Notes under the pieces: model-generated | The model's input: only the letters and a program-made list of their open reading frames with translations | Told to the model about the DNA's origin: nothing | The model's database searches: none | Shown here: in pieces, positions 6,649 through 11,717 of the stretch | How the letters are laid out: each line of letters starts with the position of its first letter | Numbering within the stretch: position 1 is the first letter of the stretch | Program-made: the position numbers and the translations under genes | Source of the DNA: JBECKR01 sp040235415 | GTDB taxonomy: Bacteria > Acidobacteriota > Polarisedimenticolia > Polarisedimenticolales > Polarisedimenticolaceae | DNA: 11,717 nt | Assembly: GCA_040235415.1 (NCBI GenBank) | Contig: JBECKR010000281.1 | Coordinates: 1 to 11,717, forward strand | Reading direction: 5' to 3'

Positions 6649-7682
6649 GCGCCCGCCTCCTCGCTCCCGCGCTCGACCTGGACGAGGTCGGCCTGCTCGC
6701 GCCGCAGCGCGATCAGCGCGCCGCGGATGCGGTAGGCGGTCGGGCCGCCGCCGGCGCTGCGAAGCTCGGCCGCGACGAGCGTGCCGGGGACGATGCCGAG
6801 ATCGAGCAGCCGCCGGCGCTCGAGGCCCCGGCAGGCGGGCGACAGCGCGACGACGCGGGCCGACTCGCCGGGATCGAGACCGGACAGGCGCTCGAACGGT
6901 CCGGGCATCGGCGCGTCCTCGGCGAGGGGCGAGACCGAGAGATTCGCCGCCACGACCGGCGCGAGCACGTGCTCCTCGGCGTCGGCCTCGAACCGCACGC
7001 GGCGGCGGTCGCTCTCGGAGACGCGCAGGAGCATCCCCGGATGCAGCCCCTCCGCGAGCAGCTGCGCGTACACCGCCGACGGCTCGTCCTCGACGTGCAC
7101 GATCTCGGCGACGCGCCCGACCGGTAGCTCCGTGAGGGGAACCCCCGGAGGCGGCGGGATCTCCCCGCCGGCGGTCGGGATCGGATCGCCGTGGGGGTCG
7201 AACCGAGGATGTCCCAGGCGCGCGGCCAGCGCGTCGGCCTGCGCGTCGGTCGTGCGGTGCTCGCGCCTCTCGGCCTCGCGGTGCCACTCCGCCGGATCGA
7301 GTCCCGTCTCCTCCGAGAGGTAGCGCTCCCACAGCCGGTGGATGCGAACGACGCGCAGCGCGTCGCTCCGTCCCTGCGGTGTCAGGCGGTAGGTCCCGGC
7401 GTCCGCGCGCTCCACGAGGTCGAGCCGCTCGAGCCGCTCGACGAACGACGCCGCGCGGTCGCCGCTGACCCCGAGCGCGCCCGCCAGGCTGTGCAGCGTC
7501 GCCGGAACGTCCCGGGCCTCGCCGTCGTAGAGGTGTTTCAGCGCGTCCTCGATCGCGACGCGGTCCCCGGCCCGGAACGACCGCGACACGCGCCACACGA
7601 CGCCCCGGTCGGGCCACAGCAGCACGGCGGCCAGCAGGGCGGCGGCCGCGGCGGCCGCGAGAGCGGTTCCGGGGTCGATCAT
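6645..7682 (-). CDS. Membrane-tethered DtxR-type metal regulator fused to two FeoA-like domains
   Basis: 345 residues. Residues 6-23 form an Ala/Leu-rich helix, a likely membrane anchor. A winged-helix domain follows (about 42-107), then the DtxR dimerisation and metal-binding region (about 110-169: RIHRLWERYL, EAERREH, HPRFDPHGDPIP). By family alignment from memory the ligands are H115, E119, H134, E138, E141 and H142. Two SH3-like modules follow: 181-252 resembles the third domain of DtxR, and 263-337 is a clear FeoA domain (CRGLERRRLLDLGIVPGT, then RIRGALIALRREQADLVQV). It should sense Fe(II) or Mn(II), control its own operon, and may dock onto FeoB as FeoA does; the last two are inference. 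It is first in the operon, with GAGG 5 nt before its ATG, and overlaps feoB by 4 nt. If the anchor is real, the DNA-binding domain would act from the membrane. Confidence 0.9.
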   Translation of the reverse strand: MIDPGTALAAAAAAALLAAVLLWPDRGVVWRVSRSFRAGDRVAIEDALKHLYDGEARDVPATLHSLAGALGVSGDRAASFVERLERLDLVERADAGTYRLTPQGRSDALRVVRIHRLWERYLSEETGLDPAEWHREAERREHRTTDAQADALAARLGHPRFDPHGDPIPTAGGEIPPPPGVPLTELPVGRVAEIVHVEDEPSAVYAQLLAEGLHPGMLLRVSESDRRRVRFEADAEEHVLAPVVAANLSVSPLAEDAPMPGPFERLSGLDPGESARVVALSPACRGLERRRLLDLGIVPGTLVAAELRSAGGGPTAYRIRGALIALRREQADLVQVERGSEEAGA

Positions 7683-7756
7683 GGCGTCCTCGTCCGGGTA
7701 TCAGTTTGCAGTCCTCGCGGCCCGTATGCCAGTCGATCCCGCGGGACCCGCCCGAC

Positions 7757-7762
7757 TACAAT
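7757..7762 (+). promoter_or_regulatory. Candidate -10 box for the MBL-like gene
   Basis: TACAAT matches TATAAT at 5 of 6 positions in an otherwise GC-rich gap and would place the transcript start about 40 nt before ATG 7810. No good -35 hexamer lies 16-18 bp upstream, so an activator may be needed. An inverted pair GGGGA (7763-7767) / TCCCC (7776-7780) follows directly. The 127-bp gap is shared with the divergent Feo operon, whose own promoter I could not resolve. Confidence 0.4.
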
Positions 7763-7809
7763 GGGGACGCTCGATTCCCCCGAAACCGCCACCGTATCGG
7801 AGGCCCGCC

Positions 7810-8412
7810 ATGAACCGAATCCTCCCCGGCGTGTTCCACTGGACCCGGAACCACCCCAGGATCAAGGTCGAGGTCAGCTCGTACTGGCTGCGGGACGAGC
7901 GCGTCGTGCTCGACCCCCTCGTTCCTCCCGAAGGACTCGAAGCGTTCTCGCCGTCGCCCGAGCACGTGCTGCTCACGAACCGCCACCACTACCGCGACAG
8001 CGCCGCCTTCGCGCAACGCTTCGGCTGCACCGTGTGGTGCGTCGAGCAGGGGTTGCACGAGTTCAAGCCGGACCAACCGGTTCGCCCGTTCCGGTTCGGC
8101 GACCCCCTGCCCGGCGGCATCACGGCGTTCGAGATCGGCGCGCTGTGCCCGGACGAGACGGCGCTCGTGGTCCCGCGCGAGGGCGGGATCGTCGCGCTCG
8201 CGGACGGCGCGGTGCGGTTCGAGCCCGGCGCGCCGCTCGGCTTCGTTCCGGACTCGCTCATCGGCGACGACCCGGAAGGGGTCAAGGTGGCGCTGCGCGA
8301 GGCCTACCGCCGGCTGCTCCGCGAGCACCGCTTCGACCACGTCCTGCTCGCCCACGGCGACCCGTTCGTCGGCGACGGCCGCGCCGCGCTGGAGGCGTTC
8401 GCGCGAGCTTGA
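7810..8412 (+). CDS. Metallo-beta-lactamase-fold-like protein with degraded metal motif
   Basis: 200 residues. The start is ATG with GGAGG (7799-7803) 6 nt upstream. The pattern resembles a small MBL-fold protein: an N-terminal strand pair ending in SSYWL and VVLDPLVP (23-39), a VLLTNRHHYRDS segment (53-64) where true hydrolases have THxHxDH, and a C-terminal LLAHGDPFVGDG (179-190) resembling the VLPGHG loop. Aligned to THxHxDH, only H59 keeps a ligand position; N57, Y61 and R62 replace the others. So the fold is plausible but two-zinc catalysis is doubtful. No signal peptide or membrane segment is visible, so it is probably cytoplasmic. It is transcribed away from the Feo operon, from a shared gap. 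Its stop lies only 55 nt before the antitoxin start, but that gene has its own promoter. Function unknown. Confidence 0.8.
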   Translation: MNRILPGVFHWTRNHPRIKVEVSSYWLRDERVVLDPLVPPEGLEAFSPSPEHVLLTNRHHYRDSAAFAQRFGCTVWCVEQGLHEFKPDQPVRPFRFGDPLPGGITAFEIGALCPDETALVVPREGGIVALADGAVRFEPGAPLGFVPDSLIGDDPEGVKVALREAYRRLLREHRFDHVLLAHGDPFVGDGRAALEAFARA

Positions 8413-8436
8413 AAGACTTTGCATCTGGAATAGAAA
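8409..8436 (+). promoter_or_regulatory. Candidate promoter of the toxin-antitoxin operon
   Basis: TTGAAA (8409-8414, 5 of 6 to consensus) and TAGAAA (8431-8436, 4 of 6) are 16 bp apart in the most AT-rich stretch of the window. The -35 overlaps the stop codon of the MBL-like gene. An alternative pair is TTGCAT (8419-8424) with TATCCT (8442-8447), spacer 17 bp. Confidence 0.5.
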
Positions 8437-8443
8437 TGACGTA

Positions 8444-8461
8444 TCCTTTCATTTGAAAGGA
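8444..8461. promoter_or_regulatory. 18-bp inverted repeat, candidate antitoxin operator
   Basis: TCCTTTCA - TT - TGAAAGGA forms perfect 8-bp arms around a 2-nt centre. It sits just downstream of the promoter, and its right arm contains the antitoxin ribosome binding site AAAGGA. A shorter related element, AAAGACTTT, lies at 8412-8420. Antitoxins of this class commonly repress their own operon, so operator function is likely but not shown. Confidence 0.55.
8456..8461 (+). promoter_or_regulatory. Ribosome binding site that sets the antitoxin start
   Basis: AAAGGA lies 6 nt before ATG 8468. The upstream in-frame TTG at 8453 lies almost on top of this site and can be excluded as the main start. 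Confidence 0.75.
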
Positions 8462-8467
8462 ACCGCG

Positions 8468-8842
8468 ATGACGACGGCCCGTCCCGGCACCGCGCCCCGG
8501 CCCTCGGGGGTCCTGACGTCGGCCACCCGCCGCGCGGCGGCCGCGCTCGGGCTCAGCCAACGGGACCTGGCGGCCGTGCTCGGCGTCAGCGAGGCCACGA
8601 TCTCGCGCTTCGGCCGCGGCAAGACGATCGCCCCGGCCTCGAAGGAAGGCGAGCTCGCAGTGCTGTTCCTGCGGCTGTACCGCAGCCTCGACACGCTCGT
8701 CGGCGGCGACGACGCGCGGGCGAGCGCGTGGCTGCACGCCGACAACGCGCACCTCGGCGGTCCGCCGGCGGAGCGCATCCGAACCGTCACGGGGTTGGTC
8801 GATGTCGTCGGCTATCTGGACGCGCTGCGAGGGAAGCTCTAG
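8468..8842 (+). CDS. Antitoxin of the Xre/MbcA/ParS type (DUF2384-like)
   Basis: 124 residues. Residues about 17-52 form a helix-turn-helix (SATRRAAAALGLSQRDLAAV, then SEATISRFGRG) that should bind the operon promoter. Residues about 64-124 match the toxin-binding domain typical of antitoxins paired with RES toxins: LFLRLYRSLDTLVGG, ASAWLHADNAHLGG, then GLVDVVGYLDALRGKL, whose C-terminal part usually plugs the toxin's active site. The partner gene follows directly and overlaps its last 41 nt. Length and order (antitoxin first) are normal for the family. Autoregulation through the inverted repeat at 8444-8461 is likely by analogy. Confidence 0.9.
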   Translation: MTTARPGTAPRPSGVLTSATRRAAAALGLSQRDLAAVLGVSEATISRFGRGKTIAPASKEGELAVLFLRLYRSLDTLVGGDDARASAWLHADNAHLGGPPAERIRTVTGLVDVVGYLDALRGKL

Positions 8843-9566
8843 GATCCGTCCGCTCGCGGCGCGCCCGTGGCGCGTGGTCGAGGCGCAGCACCTGCTCTCG
8901 ACCCGCAAGCTGGTCGACTCCGCCGCGGAGCACGAGGCTCTCGAGCGGCTGATCGACGAGTCCAAGCCTCCGCTGCCGCCGGAGCCGGGATACGCGGGCA
9001 AGCACTTCCTGCTGACGACGTCCTTCCGGTACCCGCCGCTGCGGCACGGCTCGCGGTTCGCGACCCGCGCCGAGCGCTCGCCGTGGTACGGCGCCAAGAC
9101 GCGCCGCACGGCCTTCGCGGAGAGCGCGTACTACCGGCTGGTGTTCCTGGAAGGGACCGCGGCCGACCTCGAGCCCGTGACGGTCGAGCTCTCGGCGTTC
9201 CGGGTCGCGGTGCGCACGCGGCGCGGGATCGACCTCACGAAGCCGCCGTTCGACGACCATCGCGACGCGATCTCCTCTCCGGTGAGCTACGACGCCTCCC
9301 AGGCACTCGGTCGCGCCATGCGCGAGGCCGGCGTCGAGGCGTTCCGCTTCCGCTCCGCACGCGACCCCGACGGCGGCGTCAACGTCGCGCTGCTCACCCC
9401 CCGGGCGTTCGCGGCGAACCGCCCCGACGCGCTCGAGACCTGGGTCGCGTCCGCCACCCGCCTCGGCGTCGAGTTCCAGCGCAAGGACTACTTCGAGCGC
9501 GCCGTGGTGCGGTTCGACCGCGCGGCGTTCCTCGTCGGCGGGCGGCTGCCGGCGCCCGCGCCTTAG
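8802..9566 (+). CDS. RES-domain toxin (NAD+-consuming family)
   Basis: 254 residues from ATG 8802. RES toxins stop growth by consuming NAD+ (phosphorolysis or related ADP-ribosyl chemistry, as described for MbcT and Res). Conserved features are WRVVEAQHLLSTRKLVDS (23-40), GSRF with R85, SPWYGA with Y96, TAFAES with E107, and FRFRSARDPDGGVNVALL (181-198) with S185. These correspond to the Arg, Tyr, Glu and Ser usually found in the active site, so it looks intact. The start is uncertain: ATG 8802 overlaps the antitoxin by 41 nt with only a weak GGGG upstream, while GTG 8874 would cut off WR of the conserved WRVVEAQH. I chose the ATG because relatives have sequence before this motif. It is cotranscribed with the antitoxin and probably translationally coupled. 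Confidence 0.9.
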   Translation: MSSAIWTRCEGSSRIRPLAARPWRVVEAQHLLSTRKLVDSAAEHEALERLIDESKPPLPPEPGYAGKHFLLTTSFRYPPLRHGSRFATRAERSPWYGAKTRRTAFAESAYYRLVFLEGTAADLEPVTVELSAFRVAVRTRRGIDLTKPPFDDHRDAISSPVSYDASQALGRAMREAGVEAFRFRSARDPDGGVNVALLTPRAFAANRPDALETWVASATRLGVEFQRKDYFERAVVRFDRAAFLVGGRLPAPAP

Positions 9567-9573
9567 GGCGGGG

Positions 9574-9602
9574 TTGCCCCGAGGGGCGCGTTCCCGTAGA
9601 TT
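9574..9602 (+). promoter_or_regulatory. Candidate promoter for the TonB-dependent receptor
   Basis: TTGCCC (9574-9579) and TAGATT (9597-9602) are 17 bp apart, each 4 of 6 to consensus, placing the transcript start near 9609. The gene would thus be expressed separately from the toxin-antitoxin pair. Confidence 0.4.
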
Positions 9603-9616
9603 GCGGGGCGCCCCGC
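9603..9616. repeat. 14-bp perfect palindrome at the predicted transcript start
   Basis: GCGGGGCGCCCCGC is exactly self-complementary and directly follows the -10 box. It could be a repressor site for the receptor gene. All-GC palindromes arise easily in such DNA, so weight is low. Confidence 0.3.
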
Positions 9617-9643
9617 GGTGACCGCGCCGGGAGACTCTCGCCG

Positions 9644-11717
9644 ATGCACCGAACGACGACCCGACCGATCGCCGCGCTGGCCCTCCTCGCCGCCGCGCTC
9701 CTCGCCCCGGCGGCGCGGACCGGGGACGACGCCCCGCCGCCGGAGCCGGACGAGGTCGTCGAGGTCACCGCCACGCGTCTGGCGGAGCCCCCGGAGTCGG
9801 TGCCGGTGACGATCACGGTGATCGACGGCGACGAGCTGCGGGCCCGCGGGGCGACCGACCTCGCGTCCGCGCTCGCGGGAGTGGCGGGCGTCTCGGTCGC
9901 TCCCGGCGGCGACGGCGGCCCTGCGGCGTCGGTCCCGGAGCTTTGGGGGCTCAGGGAGTTCGACGCCTTCCTGCTGGTGGTCGACGGCGTGCCCTGGGGC
10001 GGAGCGTTCGATCCCGCGCTCGCGAGCCTCGACCTGGCCGGGATCGAGAGGATCGAGGTCCTCCGCGGACCGGCCCCGGTGCTGTTCGGCGCGACCTCGT
10101 TCGTCGGCGTGATCCAGGTCCTGCACCGCCGGCCCGGCTCCGAGGGCCGGGCGATCGCGGTCACCGCGGGAAGCTTCGGCGCGGGGGGAGTGTCGTTCTC
10201 GGGGCCGCTACCCGACGCCGGGCGCTGGCGCCACCTGCTGATCGCGGACGGCGTCCGCGAGCGCTTCCGGGACGACCGCACCGCCTACGACCGGGCCCAC
10301 GCGCTGTACCGCGCCGAGATCGACGCCGCGGGCGGCACCTTCCGCCTCGACCTCGACGCCACCGGCTTGGCGCAGGATCCGGCGAGCCCGCACCCCCGTG
10401 CCGGCACCGAGCTCTCGCCGCTCGTGCCGCTCGACGCCAACCACAACCCGTCCGACGCGAAGCTCGACCAGGACCGCCTTCACGCCGTCGGGGGCTACGA
10501 CCGGTCCGTCGGCGACGGCACGTGGTCCACGACGCTCGCGCTGACGCGGTCGACCCACGACATCGTGCGGGGCTTCCTGACCGAGCTCGCCGACCTCGGC
10601 CCGAACGCGACCGGCTACCGTCAAGATCGCACCGTGACGGACCTCTACCTCGACAGCCACGTCGCCCTCACGCGGCCGGCGATCACGATCGTCGCCGGCG
10701 TCGACCACCTCCACGGAAAGGCCGACGCGGAGAGCGAGATCTTCGACTACGCGGTCGCCCTCGACGGCTCGGGCGCACCCGCGAGCGGGACCGTCCCGGT
10801 GATCGAGGAGACCTCGATCGGCGTCCGGCGCGACTTCACCGGTCTCTACCTCCAGGCGGAGTGGAGGCCCTCCTCGGTCTTCCGCGTCGATCTCGGCCTG
10901 CGGCTCAACCGCACCGACGAGCGCCGCGAGGTCGGCGAGTCCGCGGAGGGCCCGGACGGGCGCGTCACGACCCGCGCCGGCGGCGCGGTCGGCGCGAGCT
11001 TCCTCGCTCGACGCCGCGAGTCGAGCCCGGTCTGGCTGTTCGCCGACTACCGCGACACGTTCAAGCCGGCGGCGGTCGACTTCGGACCGGACGCCGAACG
11101 CGACATCCTCGAGCCGGAGACGGCGCGAACCTGGGAGGCCGGCGTCAAGGGCCGGGTCGGCCGCGCCCTGTCCTGGCACGCGAGCGCGTTCCGCATGGAC
11201 TTCGAGAACCTCGTGGTCTCGCAGGAGAACGATCAGGGGCTTCCGACGCTCGTCAACGCCGGCTCGCAGCGGTTCGAGGGGATCGAGCTCGAGGCGGACG
11301 CGCGCCTGCGGCCCGGCCTGCACTGGCGGATCGGCTACGCGCGGCACGACGCCCGCTTCCGCGATTACGAGCGGCTGTTCGACGGCGTGCCGACGCAGCT
11401 CCGCGGCAACCGCCTCGAGATGTCCGCGCGCGACCTGGCCTCGACGACGCTCGTGTGGGCGCCGCCGCGCGGCTTCGGCGCGTCGGTCTCGGCCGATTGG
11501 GTCGGCCGGCGCTTCCTCGACATGCGCAACCGCGCGACCGCTCCCGCGTACGTCGCGTGGTCGGCGGGCCTCGCGTGGCGCGGCGCGCGGCACGAGCTGC
11601 GGCTCGAGGGCCGCAACCTCGGCGACAGCCGTCCTCCCGTGGCCGAGAGCGAGCTCGGGGACGCGCAGTACTACCGCCTCCCCGCTCGCAGCTTCCGGAT
11701 CGTGTGGGGCGTCGCGT
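9644..11717 (+). CDS. TonB-dependent outer-membrane receptor (3' partial)
   Basis: The frame stays open from ATG 9644 to the window edge (691 complete codons, no stop). GGGAG lies 10 nt before the start. An N-terminal hydrophobic segment (about 8-24) is an export signal. DEVVEVTATR (36-45) looks like a TonB-box region. The plug domain follows (about 50-165), with VDGVP (113-117), IERIEVLRGPAPVLFGATSF (134-153) and GVIQVLHRR. The rest is a beta-barrel with alternating strands, including the typical LEPETARTWEAGVKGR near nt 11109-11156 and FENLVVSQEND. The final RLPARSFRIVWGVA resembles the closing strand, so only a few residues are probably missing. Such receptors import Fe-siderophores, haem, cobalamin or other nutrients using TonB energy. 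The substrate is not readable, but the nearby Feo operon makes a metal chelate a reasonable guess. Confidence 0.93.
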   Translation, partial: MHRTTTRPIAALALLAAALLAPAARTGDDAPPPEPDEVVEVTATRLAEPPESVPVTITVIDGDELRARGATDLASALAGVAGVSVAPGGDGGPAASVPELWGLREFDAFLLVVDGVPWGGAFDPALASLDLAGIERIEVLRGPAPVLFGATSFVGVIQVLHRRPGSEGRAIAVTAGSFGAGGVSFSGPLPDAGRWRHLLIADGVRERFRDDRTAYDRAHALYRAEIDAAGGTFRLDLDATGLAQDPASPHPRAGTELSPLVPLDANHNPSDAKLDQDRLHAVGGYDRSVGDGTWSTTLALTRSTHDIVRGFLTELADLGPNATGYRQDRTVTDLYLDSHVALTRPAITIVAGVDHLHGKADAESEIFDYAVALDGSGAPASGTVPVIEETSIGVRRDFTGLYLQAEWRPSSVFRVDLGLRLNRTDERREVGESAEGPDGRVTTRAGGAVGASFLARRRESSPVWLFADYRDTFKPAAVDFGPDAERDILEPETARTWEAGVKGRVGRALSWHASAFRMDFENLVVSQENDQGLPTLVNAGSQRFEGIELEADARLRPGLHWRIGYARHDARFRDYERLFDGVPTQLRGNRLEMSARDLASTTLVWAPPRGFGASVSADWVGRRFLDMRNRATAPAYVAWSAGLAWRGARHELRLEGRNLGDSRPPVAESELGDAQYYRLPARSFRIVWGVA

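Noticed and set aside
4555..6735. 726-codon plus-strand frame opposite feoB
   Set aside because: Composition typical of an antisense shadow (Arg/Glu/Asp/His repeats) with no recognisable motif; feoB is unambiguous.
6649..7617. FeoB reading frame extending upstream of ATG 6648
   Set aside because: The extra part is an out-of-frame shadow of the regulator; ATGA overlap, AGGAGG and family length all favour 6648.
7763..7780. GGGGA/TCCCC pair as a riboswitch or terminator hairpin
   Set aside because: Only 5 bp with an 8-nt loop; too small for a riboswitch and no downstream U-run. Noted only as a possible binding site.
8874..8876. GTG 8874 as toxin start
   Set aside because: It would cut off the WR of the conserved WRVVEAQH motif and has no ribosome site; kept only as an alternative.
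10208..11593. 461-codon minus-strand frame opposite the receptor
   Set aside because: No ribosome site or family signature; the receptor frame is continuous and has plug and barrel motifs.
1..11717. CRISPR array, tRNA, rRNA, transposase or integration site
   Set aside because: No spaced direct repeats, RNA-gene sequence signatures, transposase motifs or flanking inverted/direct repeats were found on reading both strands.

Overview
This is a GC-rich, gene-dense window with no RNA genes, CRISPR array or insertion sequence that I can support. The TonB-dependent receptor implies a Gram-negative cell with an outer membrane. The very high GC, the secreted P-domain protein with an FN3-like tail and the FeoB subtype suggest an Acidobacteriota/Thermoanaerobaculia-type or similar deep-branching bacterium. 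That is a guess from protein style, not a placement.

Layout, left to right. (1) 1-825 (+): C-terminal part of a secreted protein carrying a proprotein-convertase P-domain and an FN3-like tail; its 5' end lies outside the window. (2) 826-1060: a regulatory gap with a candidate sigma70-like promoter whose -10 lies in a 12-bp perfect palindrome. (3) 1061-3286 (+): an exported CotA/bilirubin-oxidase-like multicopper oxidase with all copper ligands present. (4) 3310-3337: a strong hairpin between convergent genes. (5) 7682 down to 3348 (-): a tight three-gene operon coding for a membrane-tethered DtxR-type regulator fused to two FeoA-like SH3 domains, a FeoB ferrous iron transporter, and a membrane-anchored papain/C39-like cysteine-peptidase-like protein. 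The first junction is an ATGA overlap and the second a 4-nt gap. (6) 7683-7809: a divergent promoter region. (7) 7810-8412 (+): a small protein resembling a metallo-beta-lactamase-fold protein with a degraded metal motif. (8) 8468-9566 (+): an Xre/MbcA-type antitoxin with an overlapping RES-domain toxin, preceded by a compact AT-rich promoter and an 18-bp inverted repeat that includes the antitoxin's ribosome binding site. (9) 9644 to the window end (+): a TonB-dependent outer-membrane receptor, missing at most a short 3' end. No gene-free stretch exceeds 300 bases.

Functionally the window leans towards metal handling: a Fe(II) importer with its own metal sensor, a copper oxidase that could act on phenols or metals, and an outer-membrane receptor that could bring in a metal chelate. 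The toxin-antitoxin pair sits between these parts. The most notable item is the Feo operon: its FeoA function is fused to a DtxR-type sensor carrying an N-terminal membrane anchor, and its last gene is a peptidase-like protein of unknown role coupled to feoB. Linking the oxidase, Feo operon and receptor into one pathway is inference from proximity only.
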